Origin: Betaproteobacteria bacterium
Lineage (GTDB): Bacteria > Pseudomonadota > Gammaproteobacteria > Burkholderiales > SG8-41
Direction of reading: 5' to 3'
Assembly: GCA_021730905.1 (NCBI GenBank)
Contig: JAKFYK010000033.1
Coordinates: 1-34,627 of the forward strand
Length of the DNA stretch: 34,627 bases
The position numbers and the translations under genes are program-made. Shown here piece after piece: positions 15,637 to 23,511 of the stretch. Position 1 is the stretch's first letter; every line of letters starts with the position of its first letter. Below the pieces are notes generated by a model that was not told where the DNA came from, did not search any database, and was given only the letters and a program-made list of their open reading frames with translations.

Positions 15637-16977
15637 TTTGGATCAACAGAAGTCGCGATTTTGCTCACGGCACTGCTGCTGATGGTGTTCGCCGGCGTGC
15701 ACATCGCGGTGTCACTGGGCATCGCCAGCGTACTCGGCATTTACCTGATGCAGGGCGACATGGACGTGGTGCGCAACTTCATCGCCAACACCGCATACGA
15801 GGCATTACGCGACTATGTGTTCGCGGTGATTCCGTTATTCATGCTGATGGGCGACTTTCTGGCGAAGTGCGGCGCGGCGCGCGATCTGTTCGCGCTCACC
15901 AACCGGCTTACCAGGCGCATCCCCGGCAGACTCGGCATCGCCACCGTGCTGGCCAACGCGGTGTTTGCATTCGTTACCGGCGTGTCGATCGCCGCGGCGG
16001 CAGCGTTCTCGCGCATTGCCTACCCGGAAATGAAGCGCTACGGCTACGACCGTAAATTCGCGCTGGGTTGCATCGCCGGCAGTTCGTGTCTGGGCATGCT
16101 GATTCCGCCCAGCGTGCTGATGATCGTATGGGGCGTGCTGACCGAACAGGCCATTGGCAAGATTTTCATCGCCGGCATCATTCCCGGCTTCATCCTGGTG
16201 TTCTTCTACTGCGCCTACATCATCGGCGCGGCGTACCTGAAGCCCGAGCTCGTCGGCGCCGGAACAAAGCTCAAGCAAGTGCAAAGCGAAGTTGAAATCA
16301 CCGATGCCGAGTTTCGCGAACTTCTGGTCAGCACGGCACTGGTGTTTCTGCTGGTCGGCATCACTTTGGGCGGCATCTGGCTCGGTTTCTTTACGCCGAC
16401 CGAAGGCGCGGGCGTAGGCGCGGCGCTGGCGTTGCTGCTGGCCATGTGGAAACGCATGAAACCGAAAGAACTGTTTGACGTGGTGCTGTCGGTAGGTCGC
16501 ACCTCCGCCCCGCTGCTGATCCTGCTGTTCTGTGCGCAACTCTATTCGCGTGTGTTGTCGATGACCGGCATCACCGGCATGGCGAAAGAATTTTTTCTCA
16601 CATCCGGCCTCGGCATCTGGGGCGTGCTGGCAGTAATGGTGTTGATCTGGTTCATCCTCGGCATGTTGATCGATTCGATTTCGATCATTCTGCTCACCGT
16701 GCCGGTGTTCGCACCGGTAGCCCTGGCGCTGGGCATGGACCCGCTGGCATTCGCCATCCTTGGCATACTCGCGATCGAAACCGGGCTGTTGACGCCACCG
16801 TTCGGCATCCTCGTATTCACCGTGAAAGCGGCGTTGCCACAAGAGGCTTCGCTTGGCGATATATTCAGAGGCGCTATTCCCTACTGGTTCTGCCTGCTGG
16901 GCGTGATCGTGGTGATCGCCGCATTCCCGCAACTCGCCACCTGGCTGCCCAATCTCGGCAACGTGGTAGCCAAGTGA
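15634..16977 (+). CDS. dctM: TRAP transporter large permease subunit (DctM family)
   Basis: Main transport subunit of 447 residues with about 12 hydrophobic segments. Family marks include the opening TEVAILLTALLLMVFAGVHIAVSLG, IPLFMLMGDFLAKCGAARDLF, GCIAGSSCLGMLIPPSVLMIVWGVLTEQAIGKIF and ETGLLTPPFGILVFTVKA. The ATG at 15634 has no visible ribosome binding site. The 24 bases in front of it are an AT-rich repeat copy (15610-15636). It ends in a GTGA overlap with the Bug receptor gene. Confidence 0.94.
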   Translation: MFGSTEVAILLTALLLMVFAGVHIAVSLGIASVLGIYLMQGDMDVVRNFIANTAYEALRDYVFAVIPLFMLMGDFLAKCGAARDLFALTNRLTRRIPGRLGIATVLANAVFAFVTGVSIAAAAAFSRIAYPEMKRYGYDRKFALGCIAGSSCLGMLIPPSVLMIVWGVLTEQAIGKIFIAGIIPGFILVFFYCAYIIGAAYLKPELVGAGTKLKQVQSEVEITDAEFRELLVSTALVFLLVGITLGGIWLGFFTPTEGAGVGAALALLLAMWKRMKPKELFDVVLSVGRTSAPLLILLFCAQLYSRVLSMTGITGMAKEFFLTSGLGIWGVLAVMVLIWFILGMLIDSISIILLTVPVFAPVALALGMDPLAFAILGILAIETGLLTPPFGILVFTVKAALPQEASLGDIFRGAIPYWFCLLGVIVVIAAFPQLATWLPNLGNVVAK

Positions 16978-17951
16978 GTATGCAATTTCGTCTAACACCT
17001 CTGCCTGGCATTTTACTGATCGCGGGCATGGCCGGCGGTGGCACCGGACTGGCACAGGACTACCCGGCCCGCCCGCTGCGCTTTATTGTGCCGTTTGTGC
17101 CCGGCGGCGGACTGGATATCACCGCGCGTCTAATCGCGCCCGGCTTGGCGCAGTCGCTGGGCAAACAAGTGGTGATCGATAATCGCCCCGGCGCGGGCGG
17201 CGCCATCGGACTTGAAATGGCAGCGCGCGCCACGCCCGATGGCCACACGTTCGTCATGGTCAGCGCCAGCCACGTGATACAAGCCGTGCTGGGCATGGGG
17301 AATTTCGATTTCTTTCGCGATCTCGCGCCAGTGTCTGAAGTGATCGCTACGCCGTATGTATTTGTCGCGTATCCGAACCTGCCCGCGCGCAGCATCAAGG
17401 AACTCGTGGCCTACGCAAAATCCAATCCCGGAAAACTTAATTATGGCTCCGCCGGCAACGGCACATTACAGCACTTGTCGATGGAGCTGTTTCTGCAGGC
17501 GATGAATATTCAGGCGCTGCAAGTGCCGTACAAAGGGGTCGCGGCGGCATTGCCCGATCTGTTCTCCGGCAGAACGCATATCATGATGTCGAGCCTCTCC
17601 GCACTGGCGCCGCAGGTGCGTGCCAAAACGCTGATGGCGTTAGCAATAACCACGCGCGAACGCAATCCCGCATTGCCCGATTTGCCAACGATGATCGAAG
17701 CGAGTGTGCCCGGTTATGACGTCACGCAGTGGCAAGGAATGTTGATCACCTCCGGCACGCCAGCAGCTATCACCGCACGGTTGCAACGCGATATCGCCCG
17801 TACCGTGAAACAACCCGAAGTGGCGGCACATTTCGCCAGTGATGGCTCGACTGCGGTAGCCAGCACGCCCGCGGAATTCAAAATCGCGCTCGACAGTGAA
17901 CGCAAAAAATGGGGCGCGGTAATCAAGCGCGCGGGCATCAAACCCAACTAG
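16974..17951 (+). CDS. Bug/TctC-family tripartite tricarboxylate-type receptor 1
   Basis: Periplasmic binding protein of 325 residues. The signal peptide ends GTGLAQ; then come YPARPLRFIVPFVPGGGLDITARLIAPGLAQSLGKQVVIDNRPGAGGAIG (the classic Bug core), the LNYGSAGNGTLQHLSMELF loop, VPYKGVAAALPDLFSG and LPDLPTMIE. Its GTG start overlaps the dctM stop codon by 4 bp; an ATG at 16980 is also possible. There are no tctA or tctB membrane genes, so as in most Bug proteins the transporter partner is unknown. Coupling to a TRAP transporter is unusual. The stop codon TAG is the first three bases of the inverted-repeat element that follows. Confidence 0.93.
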   Translation: MSMQFRLTPLPGILLIAGMAGGGTGLAQDYPARPLRFIVPFVPGGGLDITARLIAPGLAQSLGKQVVIDNRPGAGGAIGLEMAARATPDGHTFVMVSASHVIQAVLGMGNFDFFRDLAPVSEVIATPYVFVAYPNLPARSIKELVAYAKSNPGKLNYGSAGNGTLQHLSMELFLQAMNIQALQVPYKGVAAALPDLFSGRTHIMMSSLSALAPQVRAKTLMALAITTRERNPALPDLPTMIEASVPGYDVTQWQGMLITSGTPAAITARLQRDIARTVKQPEVAAHFASDGSTAVASTPAEFKIALDSERKKWGAVIKRAGIKPN

Positions 17952-18364
17952 AACCTATTTCATAATTATTCACGTGTGCGACGGCGGCAATGCGGGATGC
18001 GATGCGAGAAGGACTCGCGCAGCCATATCGCGAATATGGCAAGCGAGGCCGACAAAGCAGCGCGCCCGCAGTGCCCCGTCCCGAAGGGTTGTGGCCGAAA
18101 CACGCGGCGCGCCGGAGCGTGGAGCAGGGGCCCCGCTTGCGGGGATGCGACCGCGCAGGCGTGCACAAGTCCTGCGAGATATGGCGCGCCCGTGTCCCGC
18201 TGCGGGGTCGCATCCAGGCCCTGCGGGCCTGGAACCTGCTCCGCCCTGCGCGGGACGCAGCGTCGCACGGCTTGCCCCTATTCGAAGCTGGGACTGCCAT
18301 GCTCCTTGGATCCATCGTGTTTGGGCCACAACGCATCACGCGAATAATTATGAAATAGGTTCTA
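17949..18364. mobile_element. MITE-like element with perfect 23-bp terminal inverted repeats
   Basis: The left end (17949-17971, beginning TAGAACCTATTTCATAAT) is the exact inverse complement of the right end (18342-18364). The TA at both outer edges suggests TA-target insertion as made by IS630/Tc1-type transposases. The 416-bp element has a very GC-rich core with several hairpins: GCCATAT-CGCGA-ATATGGC at 18022-18040, CCCCGC-TT-GCGGGG near 18131-18144, and CCAGGCCC-TGC-GGGCCTGG near 18212-18230. Open frames on both strands are shadows of GC richness; no transposase motif is present. It fills the entire gap between the Bug gene and the EthD-like gene and supplies the Bug stop codon. Confidence 0.85.
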
Positions 18365-18370
18365 AAGCCG

Positions 18371-19120
18371 CTACGCCACTGGCGGCCACAGCCGGCACGC
18401 CACATTTGGCGAACCCGGCGCGTGTATCAGCGACGGCACCAGCTTGTCGGACCACGCTTTGTTATCCGCGTTGGCATTGGCGTGACGCATGAAATGTTCA
18501 TTACGCAATGCCAGCGACTCAAATTCATATAGCACGCCGTGCTTTGCCCAGCCTGTCACCGACACGTATTTCCGCACGCCGAGACAACCAGGCAAATTAC
18601 GCATCGCCGCCATGCGGTTATGCACATACCAGTCGAGCACGCCTTCGTCATCCGCATAGTTTTCGGCGCTGAAACTGCCGATCTGGATGCACGGCGCCGG
18701 TGTCCATGGGCCTTCGCGACGCGTGGCTGACGGACCATCAACGCGGGCTTCTTCAGTGAATATCTGCGTGCGTTCACTGCTTCTCAGAGCCTTTGTGCCA
18801 GGCGGTTCAACAATCGGATGATGCGCAAAAACGTGGGCGTCCTCTGCACCGACAATCAAAACAAAATCATTGCCTGCGGGAATGGATACATCGCTGACAT
18901 GCCGTACTCGCCCCGGCGGCACTTGATTGTCAACGCAGGCATAGTGCGCAGCCCACAGGCAGCCGGGCGCCTTGAGCACCGCAGGCAGGTGCTCGCCATG
19001 CAGCCATGCGAAATAATTTTCGCTACCGGCTTTCGGTAAGTCGTACCACACAACGCGAATGGCGCGATCCAAATTTTTTCCTTCGTGTAAGATGACGCGG
19101 TGGAAAACCCATTTTCGCAT
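18371..19120 (-). CDS. EthD-like protein with two dimeric alpha-beta barrel repeats
   Basis: Soluble protein of 249 residues. The first half has RVVWYDLPKAGSENYFAWLHGEHLPAVLKAPGCLWAAHYACVD. The second half repeats the plan as GVLDWYVHNRMAAMRNLPGCLGVRKYVSVTG...YEFESLALRNEHF. The W-H-x-x-H-L/N-R-M-x-x-M pattern with a following PGCL is typical of EthD-like ferredoxin-fold domains, which often act on aromatic or polyketide-like molecules or assist P450s. The pairing with the divergent SDR gene 47 bp away suggests a shared catabolic pathway. No catalytic residue can be assigned and the substrate is unknown. Confidence 0.65.
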   Translation of the reverse strand: MRKWVFHRVILHEGKNLDRAIRVVWYDLPKAGSENYFAWLHGEHLPAVLKAPGCLWAAHYACVDNQVPPGRVRHVSDVSIPAGNDFVLIVGAEDAHVFAHHPIVEPPGTKALRSSERTQIFTEEARVDGPSATRREGPWTPAPCIQIGSFSAENYADDEGVLDWYVHNRMAAMRNLPGCLGVRKYVSVTGWAKHGVLYEFESLALRNEHFMRHANANADNKAWSDKLVPSLIHAPGSPNVACRLWPPVA

Positions 19121-19128
19121 TTTTCATT

Positions 19129-19162
19129 CAATAAAAATTATCCCTTAATAACAAACACTTAC
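19129..19162 (-). repeat. AT-rich interspersed repeat, copy before the SDR gene
   Basis: On the minus strand: TAAGTGTTTGTTATTAAGGG then ATAATTTTTATTG. It lies in the short spacer of the divergent EthD-like and SDR genes, 6 bp before the SDR ATG. Confidence 0.6.
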
Positions 19163-19167
19163 ACTAC

Positions 19168-19932
19168 ATGGCTATTTACCCCGAACTCAAAGGCCGCATC
19201 GCCGTCATCACCGGCGCGGCGCAAGGCATAGGCGCATCCACCGCGCGCGAATTCGCGAAGCAGCACGCACTGGTGGCAGTGCTCGACATCGACGAAGTCG
19301 GCGCGCAAAAAGTAGCGGGCGAAATCAAGGGCACCGGTGCGCGCGTGATGTCGCTGCACACCGACGTCACCGACGACCAATCCGTCAGTGATGCGCTGGC
19401 GCGCGTTGCATCGGAGTTCGGCGGTCTCGATATTCTGGTCAACAGCGCCGGCGGCTACGGCAAACTCACCAGCGTTGAAGAATTGCCACTCGACGACTGG
19501 GATCGCACCGTGGCGCTCAATCTGCGTGGAACATTTCTGATGTGCAAGCGTGCGATTCCGTACCTGAAAAAATCCAAAGCCGGGCGCATCATCAACGTGT
19601 CGTCGATTTCGGGGCGCACGCTGTTTGGCTCTACCTCGCCCGCCTATGCCGCATCGAAAGCCGGCGTGATCCAGCTCACGCGTTTTCTCGCGATTGAACT
19701 GGGACCGTCGGGCATCACCGCCAATTCCATTGCGCCGATCACCACGCTCACGCCGCGCGTGCGCGCGCTGCGCTCCGAAGCCAACATCGAAGCCATCGCC
19801 GCGCAGATTCCACTGCGCCGCCTGCCCGACCCCGAAGATCACGCCAACGCCATGGTATTCTTGGCATCGGATAGCGCGGCCTATCTCAACGGTGTGGCGC
19901 TCGATATCAACGGCGGCCGCGTCTTGATGTAG
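19168..19932 (+). CDS. Short-chain dehydrogenase/reductase (FabG-like SDR)
   Basis: Classical SDR of 254 residues. The NAD(P)-binding glycine motif is TGAAQGIG (about residues 15-22), followed by D38 in VLDID, which favours NAD, then DVT, the NSAGG block, and the catalytic serine in NVSSISG followed by YAASK (Y-x-x-x-K). The C-terminus ends ALDINGGRVLM. The typical PG after the active site is replaced by NSIAPITT. The reaction is probably oxidation of a secondary alcohol or reduction of a keto group; the substrate is unknown. Transcription probably starts in the AT-rich repeat copy just upstream (19129-19162), shared with the divergent EthD-like gene. Confidence 0.92.
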   Translation: MAIYPELKGRIAVITGAAQGIGASTAREFAKQHALVAVLDIDEVGAQKVAGEIKGTGARVMSLHTDVTDDQSVSDALARVASEFGGLDILVNSAGGYGKLTSVEELPLDDWDRTVALNLRGTFLMCKRAIPYLKKSKAGRIINVSSISGRTLFGSTSPAYAASKAGVIQLTRFLAIELGPSGITANSIAPITTLTPRVRALRSEANIEAIAAQIPLRRLPDPEDHANAMVFLASDSAAYLNGVALDINGGRVLM

Positions 19933-19948
19933 TTTGCCGGCCCGGCTG

Positions 19949-20818
19949 ATGCGTCCCGCTGCCCGCAGAATTGGATGGAGTTTAGCCACGGGTTTGATGC
20001 TTGCGTCGTGCAGCGCATTGGCCGCGGACGCAGACATACGCGCCCTGCTGCGCGAACACCTCAGGAATCCCGAATACAGTCTCGACCGCAAGCCGGAATA
20101 CGTCGTTACCGATCCCGCGTTTATCGAGCCTGTGCTCGATCAGGCACTCAAGTACTTGCGTCTCGACTTTACGAAACCGCTCTCACCGGCAGAGTTCACC
20201 CGCGCCAAGCAAAACGCCGTCACGTACTACCGGCTGGGCCTTCAGAAACCAGACGGATTGAAAGCACTGGAAGCACGCATCGCCGCACGCTTCGCCAAGC
20301 CGGTCGTTACCAGCCGCATAACCCCGGGCAATCCGCCCAAGGAAGCTGTCGAACTCGATTTCGGCTGGATGACCGGACCGCTGACTTACAACACGCGCTA
20401 TCGCATCGAACATGACAGAAAAAGCGGGGACCTGGAGGGCTGGGGGCCATCCACGCCCGTGCTCGCTGACCTGCTGCAAAATGCCGCACGCGCGTATCCC
20501 AAAGCCGAGCGCATCAGTCTGCTTATCGTATTCCCGCGCTCCCGGGTGGGCCGGGAGATGCGCATCACTTATGTTCGCTCCGGATTTCCGAAAACCCGCA
20601 ATGGCTGGGTCACACTTACTTCGAAAACCGCGCCAACGACCCGCCCGATGTATCAGGTGTGGGTCAAAGATGAGGATTTCTCGCCCTATCGCGACGGCCG
20701 CTACAGCTTCTACGCGGACTGTGCACCCACACTCAGCGCGGCGCGCACGCCGCAGGCACCCACAACCACGCCCCTGCAGCGCAAGCAATGCCTGAACCCT
20801 GCTGAACGGAACGGTTAA
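19949..20818 (+). CDS. Secreted or lipid-anchored protein of unknown function
   Basis: About 289 residues from ATG 19949; an in-frame TTG at 19934 would add five. The N-terminus RPAARRIGWSLATGLMLASCSALA is a signal peptide. LASC fits a lipobox, while ALA-AD would be a signal peptidase I site. The mature part is hydrophilic, with sequence such as ADIRALLREHLRNPEYSLDRKPEYVVTDP and later VSRxGREMRITYVRSGFP; I recognise no family. It begins 16 bp after the SDR gene and precedes a small membrane protein, so they may form one transcript. Possibly a cell-envelope protein. Confidence 0.7.
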   Translation: MRPAARRIGWSLATGLMLASCSALAADADIRALLREHLRNPEYSLDRKPEYVVTDPAFIEPVLDQALKYLRLDFTKPLSPAEFTRAKQNAVTYYRLGLQKPDGLKALEARIAARFAKPVVTSRITPGNPPKEAVELDFGWMTGPLTYNTRYRIEHDRKSGDLEGWGPSTPVLADLLQNAARAYPKAERISLLIVFPRSRVGREMRITYVRSGFPKTRNGWVTLTSKTAPTTRPMYQVWVKDEDFSPYRDGRYSFYADCAPTLSAARTPQAPTTTPLQRKQCLNPAERNG

Positions 20819-20854
20819 ACTGTTGCTGCACAAGCCACCCGAAATGCTCCGACC

Positions 20855-21319
20855 ATGCACACGGCCTTCCGCATTGCTTTCACCGCGCTGTGCGTGCTGA
20901 TTATTTTCGGCATCGCTTATTGGATGCATGAAGTGTTCGTGCTGGAGTGCGCGCGCGCCGGCAATACGGCACCCGCGTGCGAGCTGAGCGTTGCGAAACG
21001 CGGCAAAACCACGACCACCAAACTTGAATCGGGCATGCTGACCGGTGCAGAGGTCAAACAAAACCGCGTTTATGACAATGATGGCAGTTTTGTAGATCAC
21101 TTTTATCTCGCGGTGAACACCAGCCGTGGGCCTATCATATCCAGCAGCGGCAACAGCGACACCACGGTGGGCACCGCCGTCGCACAGATTAACCTATTTG
21201 TGAAAGACGCATCCCGGCAAAACCTGCGCGTGGCGCTGGACAATTGGCTAATGTGTTATGGTATAGCAGCACTGATGTCGTTGTTCATCGCGGCCATCAT
21301 CTATCAAATGCGGCACTGA
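20855..21319 (+). CDS. Small membrane protein of unknown function
   Basis: 154 residues with a hydrophobic segment at each end (about 5-25, FRIAFTALCVLIIFGIAYWM, and about 130-150, MCYGIAALMSLFIAAIIYQM). They flank a polar middle domain containing two cysteines (C32, C42) that could form a disulfide. The pattern suggests an inner-membrane protein with a periplasmic loop. I recognise no family. It follows the secreted protein by 36 bp and is followed by a Bug receptor with its own strong ribosome binding site. Confidence 0.65.
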   Translation: MHTAFRIAFTALCVLIIFGIAYWMHEVFVLECARAGNTAPACELSVAKRGKTTTTKLESGMLTGAEVKQNRVYDNDGSFVDHFYLAVNTSRGPIISSSGNSDTTVGTAVAQINLFVKDASRQNLRVALDNWLMCYGIAALMSLFIAAIIYQMRH

Positions 21320-21362
21320 GACCGCTAACCGTTTTCATCGGTAAAACACAATAGGAGGAGAC

Positions 21363-22346
21363 ATGCAGCGCATTTTTCTCAAAGCATTACCCTGGACAGC
21401 CGGAGGCTGGTTGGTCGTGTCGGCAGCAGCCTTCGCGCAGACCGCTTCGACGGGCTATCCCAACAAACCCGTACGCATGATTCTGCCTTTCGCCGCGGGC
21501 GGCGCGGCGGATGTCGTGGTGCGCATTGTGGCAAACAGGCTACCCGAACTGTTGGGCCAGCAAGTGGTCATCGACAACCGGGCCGGCGCCGGCGGAATGA
21601 TCGGCACCGAACTGGCCGCCGGTGCGATTGCCGATGGCTATACGTTGCTTGCCACTGGCACGCCGCACGTGATCTTCCCGAACCTGTACAAAAAAGTGAA
21701 TTACGACACGATCAACGATTTTGCGCCGATCATGCAAATCGCCAGCCAGCCTTACGGGCTGACGGTGCACCCTTCGCTGGGTGTGCAATCGGTCAAGGAA
21801 CTGATCGCGCTGGCGCAAAAACAGCCGGGCAAAATCAACTATGCGTCATCCGGCAACGGCGGCGCGCAACACCTGTTCCAGGCGATGTTCGTCCATATGG
21901 CCAATATCAACATGGTTCACGTTCCCTACAAGGGTAGCGGCCAGGTACGGGCCGATCTTCTGGGTGGGCAGATTCCGGTCAGTTGCCTGGGCATTTCAAG
22001 TGTCCTCAATAATCACAAGGCGGGGCAAGTGCGTATTATCGCGGTGACCAGTGCCAAACGCTCGCCGGAGCTGCCGGACGTACCCAGCATTTCCGAAACC
22101 GTGCCGGGCTACGATGCGCAACTGTGGGTCGGGTTCCTCGCGCCGCGCGGCACGCCAGCGGCGGCGATCAACCGTATTCATCGCGACGTGACTACGCTGC
22201 TTCAGCAGGCAGAAGTAAAGACCACTATCGAGAAGGCGGGTAGCTATGTTGCGGCGACCAATCCTGCTGCCTTCGGCGAATATGTCAAAGTTGAATTCGC
22301 CAAGTGGGGCAAAGTGGTACGCGATGTGAAGGCCCAGATCAATTAA
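21363..22346 (+). CDS. Bug/TctC-family tripartite tricarboxylate-type receptor 2
   Basis: Periplasmic binding protein of 327 residues, paralogous to the receptor at 16974. The signal peptide ends AAAFAQT. It has YPNKPVRMILPFAAGGAADVVVRIVANRLPELLGQQVVIDNRAGAGGMIGTE, INYASSGNGGAQHLFQAMF, VPYKGSGQVRADLLGGQIPVS and LPDVPSISETVPGYDAQLWVGFLAPRGTP, all typical of the Bug family. AGGAGGAG lies 2-9 nt before the ATG. No membrane components are nearby. The ligand, probably an organic acid, cannot be read from the sequence. Confidence 0.94.
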   Translation: MQRIFLKALPWTAGGWLVVSAAAFAQTASTGYPNKPVRMILPFAAGGAADVVVRIVANRLPELLGQQVVIDNRAGAGGMIGTELAAGAIADGYTLLATGTPHVIFPNLYKKVNYDTINDFAPIMQIASQPYGLTVHPSLGVQSVKELIALAQKQPGKINYASSGNGGAQHLFQAMFVHMANINMVHVPYKGSGQVRADLLGGQIPVSCLGISSVLNNHKAGQVRIIAVTSAKRSPELPDVPSISETVPGYDAQLWVGFLAPRGTPAAAINRIHRDVTTLLQQAEVKTTIEKAGSYVAATNPAAFGEYVKVEFAKWGKVVRDVKAQIN

Positions 22347-22389
22347 CCTTGTTGTGAATGCAACTACTTGAATTGAAGACATTTTTAAG

Positions 22390-22419
22390 TTGCGTTGGCT
22401 GCGCTTCATTTGCCATAAT
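22390..22419 (+). promoter_or_regulatory. Possible sigma-70 promoter for moaA-fdhD-mobA
   Basis: TTGCGT (22390-22395) and CATAAT (22414-22419) separated by 18 nt, 26 bp before the moaA ATG. The upstream stretch 22359-22388 resembles a degenerate copy of the AT-rich repeat. Derived by eye. Confidence 0.35.
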
Positions 22420-22445
22420 CAGCACCCCTGTTTAGCAGTCTGGCC

Positions 22446-23480
22446 ATGACCGCACCTTCTATTACCGCTTTGAGTACCGCCACACGCGACCGCCTCGGCC
22501 GGCCGCTGCGCGACCTGCGCATTTCGGTCACCGACCGCTGTAATTTTCGCTGCACTTATTGCATGCCGAAAGAAGTGTTCGGCAAGGACTATCAATTCCT
22601 CGAACGCAGCGCACTGCTGAGTTTTGAAGAAATCACCCGGCTCGCGCGCGCGTTCACCCGGCACGGTGTGGAAAAAATCCGCCTCACCGGCGGTGAGCCG
22701 CTGATCCGCCGCAACATCGAGCAGTTGATCGCCATGCTGGCCGAAATTCCCGGTCTGGATTTAACCCTGACCACCAACGGATCGTCTCTGGCAAAAAAAG
22801 CCAAAGCGCTGAAGACGGCCGGCCTGCAACGTATCACCGTCAGCCTCGATTCACTGGACGACGCCGTATTCATGGGCATGAACGATGTGGATTTCCCGGT
22901 GGCCAAAGTGCTCGAAGGCATCGATGCCGCCGCCGCTGCCGGTCTCGCGCCGATCAAGATCAATATGGTCGTCAAGCGTGGCGTCAACGAGCACAGCATC
23001 GTGCCGATGGCACGCTTTTTCAAACAGCAAGGCCACATCCTGCGCTTTATCGAATTCATGGATGTCGGCCACACCAACGGCTGGCGCATGGACGACGTGG
23101 TCACCGCGCGCGAAATCGTGGACATGATCAGCAAGGAAATGCCGCTCGAACCGGCAAATCCGAACTACACCGGTGAAGTCGCCGAGCGATGGCGCTACAA
23201 GGACGGCTCCGGTGAAATCGGCGTCATCGCCTCCGTAACGCAAGCCTTCTGCCGCGACTGCACGCGCGCGCGCATCTCCACCGAAGGCAAGCTCTACACT
23301 TGTTTGTTCGCTACCAGCGGCCACGATCTGCGCGCGTTGCTGCGTGGCGGCGCAAGCGATGAAGAACTCTACGCTGCCATCAGCGCCGTATGGACGAAGC
23401 GCGCTGATCGCTACTCGGAAATTCGCAGCGAAAAGACCGTGAAGCTGGAAAAGATTGAGATGTCGTACATCGGAGGCTAG
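22446..23480 (+). CDS. moaA: GTP 3',8-cyclase MoaA
   Basis: Radical SAM enzyme that, with MoaC, converts GTP into the pyranopterin precursor of molybdopterin. The SAM cluster is CNFRCTYC (C32, C36, C39) after [19 protein letters not shown] and [12 protein letters not shown] follow. The C-terminal second [4Fe-4S] cluster is seen in [11 protein letters not shown]...LYTCLF. The protein ends in the essential GG (SYIGG). The 344-residue length matches the family. It is the first gene of moaA-fdhD-mobA; a heptamer repeat array begins 3 bp after its stop codon. Confidence 0.96.
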   Translation: MTAPSITALSTATRDRLGRPLRDLRISVTDRCNFRCTYCMPKEVFGKDYQFLERSALLSFEEITRLARAFTRHGVEKIRLTGGEPLIRRNIEQLIAMLAEIPGLDLTLTTNGSSLAKKAKALKTAGLQRITVSLDSLDDAVFMGMNDVDFPVAKVLEGIDAAAAAGLAPIKINMVVKRGVNEHSIVPMARFFKQQGHILRFIEFMDVGHTNGWRMDDVVTAREIVDMISKEMPLEPANPNYTGEVAERWRYKDGSGEIGVIASVTQAFCRDCTRARISTEGKLYTCLFATSGHDLRALLRGGASDEELYAAISAVWTKRADRYSEIRSEKTVKLEKIEMSYIGG

Positions 23481-23483
23481 AAC

Positions 23484-23511
23484 GTGAGGCGTAAGGCGTG
23501 AGGCGCGAGGT
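23484..23511. repeat. Heptamer tandem array (4 units) at moaA-fdhD junction
   Basis: Four 7-bp units, GTGAGGC, GTAAGGC, GTGAGGC and GCGAGGT, in direct order between the moaA stop and the body of fdhD. The apparent fdhD start codon GTG is the start of the third unit. A matching array in the opposite orientation lies after fdhD at 24381. Confidence 0.8.

Noticed and set aside
15835..17055. 406-residue minus-strand open frame opposite dctM
   Set aside because: Shadow of the DctM membrane protein; no ribosome binding site or domain.
17974..18492. Several overlapping open frames in the 416-bp element
   Set aside because: They exist in nearly all frames because stops are rare in the GC-rich core; none shows a transposase or other domain, and some run through the terminal repeats.
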